NCBI GenBank assembly: GCA_910585055.1
Contig: CAJUBY010000003.1
Location: forward strand, 22,283-86,282
Source: an uncultured Christensenella sp.
GTDB lineage: Bacteria; Bacillota; Clostridia; Christensenellales; Pumilibacteraceae
Length of the DNA: 64,000 nt
Reading direction: 5' to 3'
In this document: piece after piece, positions 25,973 through 34,355 of the stretch
How positions within the stretch are numbered: position 1 is the stretch's first letter
How the letters are laid out: each line of letters begins with the position of its first letter
Program-made: the position numbers and the translations under genes
Notes under the pieces: model-generated
Told to the model about the DNA's origin: nothing
The model's input: only the letters and a program-made list of their open reading frames with translations
Database searches by the model: none

Positions 25973-27172
25973 TTAAATTATGTATTTTTCCAGTCTGCCC
26001 GTTTGTTTTAAAAAGGAAAGCATGCTGTCGGCGGCAAACACATCGGGTGCCAGCGCCAGGCAAATACCTATGTCCGTTTTATCGATCAGCGACCGTAATC
26101 CGTAACCGTCGTCGGGATACAGCCGTTTAAATACCTGCCACGCGTTTTTTCGACGTTTCGCCAATCCGGTGAGCAGCCGCATTTGTTCCGATCTGAATTC
26201 GTCTCGGCGGTATTCGCACAGTCTCATTTTCAGCGGCGGATAAATAGGCGATGCGTACACGCAGGCGCGGCGCAGGTCGGCGTTGAAATATTCGCAGACG
26301 CTGTCGATACGCTTGTTGTTGTCGGGCGGAAAATCGAATTTGTTATATGTGAGACTTTTTATATAAAAATCTATTATATACGCGCCGAGCAAAGTTTCTA
26401 TTTCGCCGCGCATCCCGAACGGTCGGTCTTCCGCGGCGCACAGCATCCTTAACGCTTCCGCGGTTTGTGCCGCGCCGGACGCGTGCAATAATTCGGGACG
26501 CTGTTCGACTATGCGTGCCGCCGTTTTCCCGGCTTCGGTAAGTGCGCGTTTTGCTCCTTCTCTGTTTTTTTCCAGCGGCTTAAGTTCGGCGGTAAGATCC
26601 GATACAAGTTTTGCGATACGGTCTGTAAGGTCGCCGTCGGTGCGTTCGCCGCGCATGTATGCGCCGAATGTAAGGTCGAATGCCGCGAGATCGAGCGAAA
26701 GTATCTCGCCGAAAAGCGAAGCGATATTCTCGTCCGCATCGCCGCTGTCGAACACCGCGGCGTAAGGTTTTTGTCCGCGGCGCATTATACCGAATATTTT
26801 ATCCTGCGTTCTGTAAAGCGGCGCAGCCGCTGCGGCATATGCGTGTGTGGGGCATAGGATGAGTTTTTTGCATTTTGTTTTGCGCGCCGTATCGAATTCG
26901 CGTTCTCCGCCGCGCGCTACCGTAACGTCGGAGTCGCCTTCGACCGTACGGTAGCCGGCACGCAAAAAAATATCGGCGCGATCGAAGCCGACTGCGCGTA
27001 CGGTGCTACCGCACGGCGCAGCGGCGGAAAGCGCCTGCATCACATCGCCGAAAAACAAGGTCTTTTCGGCAGTTTCGGATTCTTCCGCGTCAGTGTTGCA
27101 TGTGCGGACCGATTCTTCTGCAGAGTACCGCTCGTCGTACGAGCCGAGCATAGGGTCTGTTGCTGTTATCAT
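25973..27172 (-). CDS. Divergent dehydrogenase-like protein (possible sn-glycerol-1-phosphate dehydrogenase relative)
   Basis: The 399-residue cytosolic protein is not clearly assignable. Its central and C-terminal parts are helical, with KRLYPDDGYGLRSLIDKTDI and a final FLKQTGRLEKYI that recall the helical domain of AraM/EgsA-type dehydrogenases. The N-terminal half has a possible nucleotide-binding pattern (STVRAVGFDRAD, DVTVARGGERE, LILCPTHAYA). The metal-binding His cluster of the family is not evident, so it may be a non-catalytic relative. I chose the ATG at 27172: a TATACT element ends 6 nt upstream. A longer frame starting at 27232 exists but would cross this promoter. Confidence 0.4.
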   Translation of the reverse strand: MITATDPMLGSYDERYSAEESVRTCNTDAEESETAEKTLFFGDVMQALSAAAPCGSTVRAVGFDRADIFLRAGYRTVEGDSDVTVARGGEREFDTARKTKCKKLILCPTHAYAAAAAPLYRTQDKIFGIMRRGQKPYAAVFDSGDADENIASLFGEILSLDLAAFDLTFGAYMRGERTDGDLTDRIAKLVSDLTAELKPLEKNREGAKRALTEAGKTAARIVEQRPELLHASGAAQTAEALRMLCAAEDRPFGMRGEIETLLGAYIIDFYIKSLTYNKFDFPPDNNKRIDSVCEYFNADLRRACVYASPIYPPLKMRLCEYRRDEFRSEQMRLLTGLAKRRKNAWQVFKRLYPDDGYGLRSLIDKTDIGICLALAPDVFAADSMLSFLKQTGRLEKYII

Positions 27173-27178
27173 AAACAC

Positions 27179-27195
27179 AGTATAACAACTATACT
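27179..27195 (-). promoter_or_regulatory. Candidate -10 element within a small palindrome
   Basis: The minus-strand sequence AGTATA-gttgt-TATACT is a 6-bp inverted repeat. Its second arm acts as a -10 element 6 nt before the ATG at 27172. No good -35 box is present, which together with the palindrome suggests activator or repressor control. Confidence 0.4.
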
Positions 27196-27315
27196 GCGTC
27201 GAAAACGTACGACTTGTAGCGGTAAACAGCACGTTTTGTCATATAAAAAATAAACGTTCTAATCAAATTCTAATGTTAGATTAATGATTTTATCACCTGA
27301 AAAGTGTACAATGAT

Positions 27316-27339
27316 AAAAAGGCTATTGTAAACAGCCTA
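27316..27339 (-). terminator. Terminator overlapping the yyaC-like stop codon
   Basis: Minus-strand AGGCT(GTTTACAAT)AGCCT followed by TTTTT. The stop codon TAG is inside the hairpin. Confidence 0.7.
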
Positions 27340-27859
27340 TTATTCGGTTTGCGATCTGTAAGGCAAGGGAATACACCGTACCCAGTCTTACGGCGGAAAG
27401 CGGTGTTTTCTGCGGATCGGTGACCGTAGCCGTTACCGACACATCTCCGACCTTGGGCAGTTTCTTGCCGTCGGCGCTGCCGGGCGCTATGGAACCGAAC
27501 GCCACGCGGATCTTGCCTATATCGGAAAACCTGCCGACCGAAGAATCTATCGCCAACACCTTTTTATCGCCGTGTGCGGACTTGATATGCCTTACGGCAT
27601 CCTTGAGATTGAGCGCGGTAACCGGTCTGTCGAGTGTTCCGTAAACAAAAGCGTTTACACCGTGCTCTACGAGCAGCTGTCCCACTATGGGGCCGAGGCA
27701 GTCGCCTGTAACGCGGTCGGACCCGATACACAGTATTACCGGTAGTTTGCCCAAACTGAGCATAGCGCATTCAAACTCGAAATCGGCGGCGTCGGGTTCT
27801 CGGCGTGCGTCGGCATCGGCGGAAAGCGTTTCGGGCATAAGAAAATCGTCGAAAGTCAT
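27323..27859 (-). CDS. yyaC: YyaC-family spore protease-like protein
   Basis: The 178-residue product belongs to the YyaC family, distantly related to germination protease GPR and found in spore formers. Motifs are LPVILCIGSDRVTGDCLGPI near residue 38, VYGTLDRPVTALNL, the DSSVGRFSDIGKIRVAFG segment (with the acidic residue typical of this fold) and GDVSVTATVT. It is expected in the forespore, but its substrate is not known. The first 30 residues are variable. There is no obvious ribosome binding site; a GTATA box at suitable distance upstream could be a sporulation sigma -35, but the -10 match is poor. Confidence 0.85.
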   Translation of the reverse strand: MTFDDFLMPETLSADADARREPDAADFEFECAMLSLGKLPVILCIGSDRVTGDCLGPIVGQLLVEHGVNAFVYGTLDRPVTALNLKDAVRHIKSAHGDKKVLAIDSSVGRFSDIGKIRVAFGSIAPGSADGKKLPKVGDVSVTATVTDPQKTPLSAVRLGTVYSLALQIANRIIGCLQ

Positions 27860-27962
27860 GTAACGATTTTTGACAAAACTTTTTCGGCTTATACTTGCGG
27901 CATTGACGAAAAATCATGTTTACAAAACGAAAAACAAGGCAATAAGATAACGGAGGTCGCAA

Positions 27963-29345
27963 ATGTCTTGGATCGATATAACAATATTGGCGCTGGTCGT
28001 TTTGCTCGGACTGGTCGGTGTATGGAAGGGCGCTAAAAAAAGCGCGTTGGCGCTCGGCGCTTTTGCCGTCGCGTTTCTTTTGGCTTTCTTCCTTTCCAAC
28101 GTGGTTGCGGAAGCTCTGCTAGGTATCGACGGAGTAAAGAGTTTTGTGCTCGGCAACGGGTTCGGGGACGGCGCGCAGTGGTCGCTTGCGTACTGGCTGT
28201 ATAAAGCGCCGGCTAACACGGCGGTCACGCCCGATTCGTTTATATTCAAAAACTTTTTCGCGCCAATGACGGAGATTGTCGTAAAAGCGGACGCCGCTTT
28301 ACCCGTCGATCAGGGACTTGCGGTATACGGAGCGTTTTTGATATTTTCGGCGATATGCGGCGTGGGGATATTTATTGTTTCGCGCTTCTTGCTCGTTATA
28401 GTAACCGTTATAATCAAATCGTATATAGGTAAAAAACAGACGGTACTTTCGCGGCTTATCGGTTTCGTGATAGGCGCGGCGCGCGGCGCGCTTTGGGCGT
28501 TTGCATTTACTCTTGTATTCAGTTGCTTCGGCGGGTACATGTCGTTCCAAGCAATTAACAACGTGCAGAAGGAATACGAAAACAACGCGGTAGTATGTCA
28601 ATACTTCAATCAGGGCGCTTACGGTATGCGTAATAAACTGTTTCTGCCCGATTCGGACACTTACGGCAGGCTTGTCGACATGCTGGTAAAAAAACAGACG
28701 CCGCCCGAAGACAACAAGCACGATAAATTGAACGGTGACAGACTTAATTTATTTATCGGTTTGAGCAATCTCAATTATCAGAATTCACCGTGGAGCATCG
28801 ACGAAAACAGAAAACGCAAATTCGACGAAGCAGATGCGCTCGCGCGGTCCGCGGACGAGTTTGCGAGCGTGGAGTTCGATACAGTCATGCGTTCGATACT
28901 CGATTACAATATGCTCGCAGCCCAAACAGTGGACGATACCGAAAAACTGCAAGATCTTACGGAAGAAGATTTTGCGAATTTGGTAACATTCGTAAAGCAG
29001 GACGGTTCGTCGGTAACGCTGGATACGCTTATGAACGAGCTGTGGGTAAAACTGCGTAATTATGTCGAGCATTACGTTCATCCCGACCAAAGCGAAACCG
29101 TTTCGGCACAGAACAGTACACTTAAAAAAGATTACGACGATATCTGCGGTCTTATCGGTAATATAAGAGATAAATATAAGCCGATATCCGATAAGATAGG
29201 GGCTTTCCCCGATCTGCAACTGCCCGAACAGAAAAAGATAGTAGACGAAAATGCGGGCGGCGAAGTAACTCAGCCGGAAACCGATGCGGGCGGTGAAACC
29301 CCCGGGCCGGATGCCGAAGGCGATAATACCGATCAAAACAATTAA
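27963..29345 (+). CDS. CvpA-family membrane protein
   Basis: The 460-residue product starts with the CvpA pattern: WIDITILALVVLLGLVGVWK, a second helix (LALGAFAVAFLLAFFLS), then two more helices near 118-170 (FLIFSAICGVGIFIVSRFLL, GARGALWAFAFTLVFSC) and the conserved LIGFVIGAARG loop. CvpA proteins are small inner-membrane proteins of unclear function. Here some 270 extra residues follow, soluble and helical, probably on one membrane face, with an acidic Gly-rich end. A clear ribosome binding site CGGAGG precedes the ATG, and a terminator follows. Confidence 0.75.
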   Translation: MSWIDITILALVVLLGLVGVWKGAKKSALALGAFAVAFLLAFFLSNVVAEALLGIDGVKSFVLGNGFGDGAQWSLAYWLYKAPANTAVTPDSFIFKNFFAPMTEIVVKADAALPVDQGLAVYGAFLIFSAICGVGIFIVSRFLLVIVTVIIKSYIGKKQTVLSRLIGFVIGAARGALWAFAFTLVFSCFGGYMSFQAINNVQKEYENNAVVCQYFNQGAYGMRNKLFLPDSDTYGRLVDMLVKKQTPPEDNKHDKLNGDRLNLFIGLSNLNYQNSPWSIDENRKRKFDEADALARSADEFASVEFDTVMRSILDYNMLAAQTVDDTEKLQDLTEEDFANLVTFVKQDGSSVTLDTLMNELWVKLRNYVEHYVHPDQSETVSAQNSTLKKDYDDICGLIGNIRDKYKPISDKIGAFPDLQLPEQKKIVDENAGGEVTQPETDAGGETPGPDAEGDNTDQNN

Positions 29346-29359
29346 TATTAAATATATTA

Positions 29360-29397
29360 AACGCGCTTCCGTGTACCGTCACGACAGCGCGTTTTTT
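29360..29397 (+). terminator. Terminator after the CvpA-like gene
   Basis: AACGCGC pairs with GCGCGTT and is followed by TTTTT; 15 nt after the stop codon. Confidence 0.85.
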
Positions 29398-29624
29398 AAG
29401 GTTTTGTTTTGTCTGCCGCGACGGCTTATGCGCGGACGATGTTATCCGTAGCCGGGCATTAAAGGGATCTGTGTGATCTGCATTTTGGCGATAACCGCTT
29501 TTGCCGTTTTTTGCTTATAAATATTTCGGACGACAATAATAGCGCGGCGTATCATAAATACGGCAAAAGTCGGCATAGACTGTACGGTATAATCATACAA
29601 ACAGTATTACGGAAAGGTGGATAT

Positions 29625-31076
29625 ATGCTGTACGAAAAAAAAATGTTGATACTGTCCGGCGACGGCAAAGGTGTCGTATTGATAGAAAAAAGCGCGACCG
29701 GAACAAGATTTTCGTTGCGTACGTTTGACATGCCGATATGCGGCGAGCTAAAGGCAGGCGTAATTACGCGCAAAATAGCAGTAGTACGCGATCTGCCGCG
29801 GACCGAAAATCCGGCTTGCGTGTTTTCGCTCGATATCGACGATATATCCGATCTTCATTTTGCCGTATTCGATAAAAAGCTTCGGCTTTACGGTACTAAC
29901 GGCAAAAAAATGTGGGAAGCCAATGTGATGGATCTGCTCAACAAAAACGACAGGCGCGCGCCTGTTGCCGAACGGGTCCCTATCTCGGCGCTGCCTCCTA
30001 TCTCAAAGCAGCCCAAGGTTTTGCCGCTGCCCGACGGCACGGGCATACCGCAATCCCGTCTGGAGCTTTACGGTGACGAAGCGCTTGCCGAATCCGATTT
30101 TTATACGCCGCTCGATCTGTCGTCGAGAATGCCTGTCGTCGATGATTTTTTGGATTCGCCGCGTATACTCGACGGACTGGCGCCGCGTATAGAACCGCCG
30201 CATCGTGCGGAAACATATACTGCGGAGACCGCGGCGGCGGACAATGCGAGCGCCGCTGTCGCAGCAGACGGTTTTTACGGTAACGGTTCCGTCTCGGGGG
30301 TGGACAGAGAGCTTTCGGGTGATAAAGATACTGCCGAAAGCGGATATGCGGTAGTTGAAAATAATATAAATAGCGGCGATTCGACGGATACGGATATTCA
30401 GGAAAATAATTACGATACGGGTATAGGATCGGGATCCGAACAAAAAAATCCCGTCGACCGTACGAAAAGCGAAGATACGGATAACGCCGACGGTATGACC
30501 GTATCTACGCAAAATATCGCCGAAACCGATCGCACCGCGCGCACCGCGGAGGCAAATACTGTTCGACACGACGTTCCGCCGGCAGTGTCCGTACGGTCGG
30601 AAGAAGCGGCTGCCGTATCCGATCGGGTCACGTCGAACTCGTTTTCCGACAGCCCGTGGGAACTGGAAGCGCGTTGGCTTAAAAGCCGTTCGCACCGCGC
30701 GCCGTCTGTTCGCGTAGACCGAGTAAGACCGGTGCCCGATACGGAAAGAGTGCGGCGGTTGCGCGAATCGGCGTTTATAGAACGTGCGCGAGCGGATGTT
30801 GACGCATTGTTCGCAAACGCGCCCAAAGACGAACGTCTCGCTTCGATCCTGCCGGATATGGAGTGGGTCAAAGTGAACACCGACGGAAATACGATCTCGG
30901 TCGGGCGCAGCGGCAACGAATTTTTGTGTTACGCCGTTTCGGGAGTGTACCGCAAAGTTTCGCCGTTGGGCGACGAAGCGCAGTGGGCGCCTTCCGACAG
31001 GAATATCCCGACAGGCAAAGGCTTTTGGTTAATATTCCAAAATCTTGCGACCGGCGAAATAATAAAGGGCGGCTGA
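29625..31076 (+). CDS. Hypothetical protein with long disordered centre and conserved C-terminal domain
   Basis: The 483-residue product has three parts. Residues 1-110 form a beta-rich domain with MLYEKKMLILSGDGKGVVLI and repeated short strands. About 140-360 is low-complexity, acidic and Thr/Ser-rich, likely disordered. The C-terminus (about 360-483) has SPWELEARWLKSRSHRAPS and ends with a compact domain, ILPDMEWVKVNTDG ... GKGFWLIFQNLATGEI, which I believe recurs in many Clostridia hypothetical proteins. There is no signal peptide or membrane segment. The ATG at 29625 is chosen because GGAAAGGTGG lies just upstream; TATAAT at 29588 may be its -10 element. Function is unknown. Confidence 0.65.
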   Translation: MLYEKKMLILSGDGKGVVLIEKSATGTRFSLRTFDMPICGELKAGVITRKIAVVRDLPRTENPACVFSLDIDDISDLHFAVFDKKLRLYGTNGKKMWEANVMDLLNKNDRRAPVAERVPISALPPISKQPKVLPLPDGTGIPQSRLELYGDEALAESDFYTPLDLSSRMPVVDDFLDSPRILDGLAPRIEPPHRAETYTAETAAADNASAAVAADGFYGNGSVSGVDRELSGDKDTAESGYAVVENNINSGDSTDTDIQENNYDTGIGSGSEQKNPVDRTKSEDTDNADGMTVSTQNIAETDRTARTAEANTVRHDVPPAVSVRSEEAAAVSDRVTSNSFSDSPWELEARWLKSRSHRAPSVRVDRVRPVPDTERVRRLRESAFIERARADVDALFANAPKDERLASILPDMEWVKVNTDGNTISVGRSGNEFLCYAVSGVYRKVSPLGDEAQWAPSDRNIPTGKGFWLIFQNLATGEIIKGG

Positions 31077-31189
31077 TATAGACATTTGCTCGTTTATCGG
31101 TGAGTTTGTAAAGATAAAATAGGTAGTGCGTTTTTTAAAGCCCGTAGACTGCGCATAAAAAATTCGGGTCGGCGCATACTAACGGCACT

Positions 31190-31696
31190 ATGGAAAATTC
31201 AGTTAGTGTTAGGAACGAAAGAAGACTGTCGAGCATGGCGCTGTTCTGGGTGTGCGTGCTCGCGACCGTGGGGATCGGACTGACGATATCCTATTGCTCG
31301 GGCATATTCGGAAAGGTATCCGGCTACGCGTCTCAGCTGCCGTTTATCATCCCGAAATGGCTTGTAATAGCGACTCCGCCCGTCTTGTTCTTCCATCTCG
31401 GACTTGCCCTGTACCTGGTACTCAACCAAAACGTTTATACGGATAACGGCAGAATGGTACGTGGCTGGACCTGGGCGTTTTGGATCACGCTTTTCGTAGC
31501 GACGTCCATCACTCCGTACTTTATTTATTACGGTATGCCCGTTGCGGCTTATATAATGTCGTCCATAACGACAGCGCTCGCTATCGGTACTACCATACTT
31601 GCTTACCGCAGCTCGATAAGCGCAGGCGTCGTTATGACGATATTCCTTATCGTGGTAACGCTTATAATGGTATACCTCGGATACTGGGCGTTTTGA
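31190..31696 (+). CDS. TspO/MBR-like five-helix membrane protein
   Basis: The 168-residue product has five membrane helices and no soluble domain. The spacing and motifs resemble TspO/MBR proteins: a Pro-Lys-Trp after helix 1 (FIIPKWLVIATPP), HLGLALYLVLNQ in helix 2, RGWTWAFWITLF in helix 3. TspO proteins bind tetrapyrroles and act in stress signalling. Several tryptophans expected of the family are replaced, so the call is tentative. A CATACT element ends 9 nt before the ATG and no ribosome binding site is seen. A terminator follows. Confidence 0.5.
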   Translation: MENSVSVRNERRLSSMALFWVCVLATVGIGLTISYCSGIFGKVSGYASQLPFIIPKWLVIATPPVLFFHLGLALYLVLNQNVYTDNGRMVRGWTWAFWITLFVATSITPYFIYYGMPVAAYIMSSITTALAIGTTILAYRSSISAGVVMTIFLIVVTLIMVYLGYWAF

Positions 31697-31717
31697 TCAA
31701 GTAAAGTACCGAACAAT

Positions 31718-31754
31718 AACACCCCGCGGCTTTTTGAAAGCAGCCGGGTGTTTT
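31718..31754 (+). terminator. Terminator after the TspO-like gene
   Basis: The stem AACACCCCGCGGCT / AGCAGCCGGGTGTT, with small internal mismatches, is followed by TTTT. Confidence 0.8.
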
Positions 31755-31819
31755 GTCGTTTTGATATTTCGGAAAAATGAGGTATTGCGTTGACGATATA
31801 ACTTTGTATATGTATTTTG

Positions 31820-31849
31820 TTGACTAATCGCCGCGGAATGGATTATAAT
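31820..31849 (+). promoter_or_regulatory. Sigma-A promoter of asnS
   Basis: TTGACT at 31820-31825 and TATAAT at 31844-31849, spacer 18. The start codon is 29 nt further, with AAAGGTG before it. The leader is too short for a T-box. Confidence 0.85.
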
Positions 31850-31878
31850 TACGATGACAAAAGTAAAAAGGTGATGTA

Positions 31879-33258
31879 ATGAAACACGTCGATCTGAAGG
31901 ATATACGTCAAGGCAAAAAGTATGCGGACAAGACCGTTACGGTCTGCGGTTGGGTGCGTACGTCGCGTGACAGCAAAAACGTAGCGTTTGCGGAGCTTAA
32001 CGACGGCAGCGAGCTTGCGCATACGCAGATCGTATTCGAAAAATCTCTGTTCGACGACGGCGTTCTCGCGCCCATGCTGGCGCTGGGGGCGGCGCTGTCC
32101 GTAACGGGCAAAGTAGTAGCCAATACGAAAGGCGATTGCAACGAGATCCTTGCAAGTACGGCTGAGCTTTTGGGCGGAAGCGATTCGACGTATCCGCTGC
32201 AGAAAAAGCGACACACCATGGAATTTTTGCGCACGATACCGCATTTGCGCGTTCGTACCAATACATTCAACGCCGTGTTCCGTGTGCGTAGCGAACTGTC
32301 GTACGCCATTCACGAATTTTTCCATAAAAACGGGTACTATTACGTACATTCGCCTATAATCACAGGCAGCGATTGCGAAGGCGCGGGCGAGGTTTTTAAG
32401 GTGACGACGGTAGGGTTTGATCCCACCGTCAAGACCGAAGAAGAATACAACAAAAAAGACTTTTTCGGGCGCGGTGCCGGACTTACCGTTTCCGGTCAGC
32501 TCGAAGGCGAAGTGATGGCGACGGCGCTGGGCAAGATCTACACGTTCGGACCGACGTTCCGCGCCGAAAACAGCAATACTCCGCGCCATGCCGCCGAGTT
32601 TTGGCAGGTGGAACCGGAAGTCGCGTTTGCCGATATAGATGATATTATCGTTATAGCGACCGATATGATAAAGAGCATAATATCGCATCTGCTGGAGAAA
32701 TGTGCGCCCGAACTCGAATTTTTCGATGCGCGATTCGAAAACGGACTTATAGACAAACTAAAACACGTCGTCGGAAGCGACTTTGCGCGTATAGATTACA
32801 CCGACGCCATAGAAGTCCTAAAAAAATCGGGCAGGACGTTTGTGTATCCCGTGGAATGGGGACTCGATCTTCAGACCGAACACGAACGCTATCTTACCGA
32901 CGAATACTTTAAAAAGCCGGTGTTCGTCGTAAACTATCCGCGTAAGATAAAGTCTTTTTATATGAAACAGAATCCGGACGGCAAAACGGTAGCCGCGACA
33001 GACCTGCTCGTGCCGGGCGTCGGCGAGATAATAGGTTGTTCGGAGCGCGAAGCCGATCACGGCAAACTTCTCGGCGAGATTCAGTCGCGCGGAATGAAGC
33101 TTTCCGATTACGCTAATTATTTGGATCTGCGCAAGTTCGGCAGTGTGCCGCACAGCGGTTTCGGACTTGGGCTGGAACGTATGCTCATGTACGTGACGGG
33201 TATGTCGAATATCCGCGACGTTGTGGAATTTTCCCGTACCAAAGACGATCTTAAGTAG
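31879..33258 (+). CDS. asnS: Asparaginyl-tRNA synthetase
   Basis: This is a class IIb enzyme charging tRNA-Asn in the cytosol. The N-terminal OB anticodon-binding domain opens with VTVCGWVRTSRDSKNVAFAE. The catalytic core shows motif 2 as FRAENSNTPRHAAEFWQVEPE (the Asn-specific form; aspartyl enzymes differ) and motif 3 as GFGLGLERMLMYVTGM at the end. Length 459 residues is normal. No gatCAB genes are adjacent. It is a single gene between its own promoter and terminator. Confidence 0.97.
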   Translation: MKHVDLKDIRQGKKYADKTVTVCGWVRTSRDSKNVAFAELNDGSELAHTQIVFEKSLFDDGVLAPMLALGAALSVTGKVVANTKGDCNEILASTAELLGGSDSTYPLQKKRHTMEFLRTIPHLRVRTNTFNAVFRVRSELSYAIHEFFHKNGYYYVHSPIITGSDCEGAGEVFKVTTVGFDPTVKTEEEYNKKDFFGRGAGLTVSGQLEGEVMATALGKIYTFGPTFRAENSNTPRHAAEFWQVEPEVAFADIDDIIVIATDMIKSIISHLLEKCAPELEFFDARFENGLIDKLKHVVGSDFARIDYTDAIEVLKKSGRTFVYPVEWGLDLQTEHERYLTDEYFKKPVFVVNYPRKIKSFYMKQNPDGKTVAATDLLVPGVGEIIGCSEREADHGKLLGEIQSRGMKLSDYANYLDLRKFGSVPHSGFGLGLERMLMYVTGMSNIRDVVEFSRTKDDLK

Positions 33259-33286
33259 ACCGCAATAAGTTTTATTATAGATTTAA

Positions 33287-33335
33287 ACAAAAGGCATATT
33301 TTCGTTACAGACGGCGGAAACATGCCTTTTGTTTT
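33287..33335. terminator. Bidirectional terminator between asnS and an araC gene
   Basis: ACAAAAGGCAT pairs with ATGCCTTTTGT across a 24-nt loop, with T-rich sequence on both sides. It serves asnS on the plus strand and the convergent regulator gene on the minus strand. Confidence 0.75.
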
Positions 33336-33340
33336 GTCTG

Positions 33341-34246
33341 TCAACCGTCGGTCCTGTATTTTTTGGGCGCAAGCCCGGTGAATTTTTTAAACAGCTTATA
33401 AAAGTGCGACGAATCGTAAAAGCCGCAGTCCTGCGCTATGTCCGTCAGGTTTTTGTCGCCGCCGGCGAGCATTTCGCGCGCAACGTTAATCCTGAAAAAG
33501 TCGATAAAATCATTGGGCGACATGGCTGTCATTTTTTTGAAAAATCTGAAAAAACTGGACCTGCTGTAACCCGAAAGATGGGCAAGCTTTGTAATATCTA
33601 TTTTTTCCGCGTAATGTTCGGTGATATACTGCATAACGTTTTGCATTGCGGAATAGTAAACGTTTTCTACTTTTACGTCGCTCGGGAATTCCCTGTAACA
33701 GCGGAACGCGGTAAACAAAAACGATACGACGTTGGATTTGATGATCTGTGCGCTTTCGGCTGCCGGATCTTTTTGCTGGCGCACGATGTTCATGCAATAT
33801 CCGCACAGCTCGTCGAAGGCAGGCCCCGAAAAATTGGGTTGAAGATCGAATGCGTAGTGCATTTTCAACTGCGGATCGAATTTGAAAAGCGAATAGTATT
33901 CCTTGTTATTGAAAAACAGCGTACAATTGTCGTCAATAAATTTCTGCGTGATTATAAGATGGATCACGCTCAGTCCGCCGAGATCTATGTACCCGTGTTT
34001 AACATGGGTAGGTATCACGAAAAAGTCGCCTTTCTCGACAAAGAATCTTTTATTGCCGAAATAATGCAGTCCGCTGCCGTCCGTGATAAGATTTATTTCG
34101 TAATAGTCGTGAGTGTGCATACGGTTGGCATAATTTTTGTGGAATATACATTCCGCGCCGTATTTCATTAACAGCGGAAATTCTGCCGTATAATAGCATG
34201 TTTGATCGTTTTCGGGCAATGTTTTGGGATAAGCGGCTTTATTCAT
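33341..34246 (-). CDS. AraC-family transcription regulator, likely of the GH127-like gene
   Basis: The 301-residue protein has an N-terminal cupin sensor domain (MHTHDYYEINLITDGSG, and FVEKGDFFVIPTHVKH, the usual H-x-H and E-x-G-D pattern). The C-terminal double helix-turn-helix has ITKLAHLSGYSRSSFFRFFK, LTDIAQDCGFYDSSHFYKLF and FTGLAPKKYR. Such regulators usually sense a sugar and activate nearby catabolic genes. It is divergent from the GH127-like gene with a shared promoter region. The ATG at 34246 lies 6 nt behind a TATAAT element without a ribosome binding site, so I infer a leaderless mRNA; the frame also continues to a TTG at 34282, inside the promoter. Confidence 0.9.
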   Translation of the reverse strand: MNKAAYPKTLPENDQTCYYTAEFPLLMKYGAECIFHKNYANRMHTHDYYEINLITDGSGLHYFGNKRFFVEKGDFFVIPTHVKHGYIDLGGLSVIHLIITQKFIDDNCTLFFNNKEYYSLFKFDPQLKMHYAFDLQPNFSGPAFDELCGYCMNIVRQQKDPAAESAQIIKSNVVSFLFTAFRCYREFPSDVKVENVYYSAMQNVMQYITEHYAEKIDITKLAHLSGYSRSSFFRFFKKMTAMSPNDFIDFFRINVAREMLAGGDKNLTDIAQDCGFYDSSHFYKLFKKFTGLAPKKYRTDG

Positions 34247-34252
34247 GAGATA

Positions 34253-34282
34253 ATTATACCATATTTCGGTATAAGCGTACAA
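34253..34282 (-). promoter_or_regulatory. Promoter of the first AraC regulator
   Basis: On the minus strand TTGTAC (34282-34277) and TATAAT (34258-34253) are 18 nt apart. The -10 element ends 6 nt before the start codon. Confidence 0.75.
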
Positions 34283-34299
34283 GTATTTGACAAAATACT
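34282..34299. promoter_or_regulatory. Candidate operator: perfect 7-bp inverted repeat
   Basis: AGTATTT-GACA-AAATACT is a perfect inverted repeat located between the two divergent promoters. It covers the -35 box of the GH127-like gene and touches the -35 box of the regulator. Position and symmetry suggest a regulator binding site. AraC proteins more often bind direct repeats, so the binding factor is uncertain. Confidence 0.5.
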
Positions 34300-34314
34300 C
34301 TGTTAAAATATTAT
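34287..34314 (+). promoter_or_regulatory. Promoter of the GH127-like gene
   Basis: TTGACA at 34287-34292 and TATTAT at 34309-34314, spacer 16. The -35 box lies within the inverted repeat at 34282-34299. Confidence 0.65.
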
Positions 34315-34355
34315 TATTCGGGGCGGATGTCCCAATTTTTATCCGTTAAGGAGAT

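Noticed and set aside
27860..27962. Sporulation sigma promoter before the yyaC-like gene
   Set aside because: A GTATA box is present, but the sequence at the -10 position matches the sigma-F or sigma-G consensus poorly.
31850..31878. T-box riboswitch before asnS
   Set aside because: The leader from promoter to start codon is under 30 nt, far too short for a T-box.
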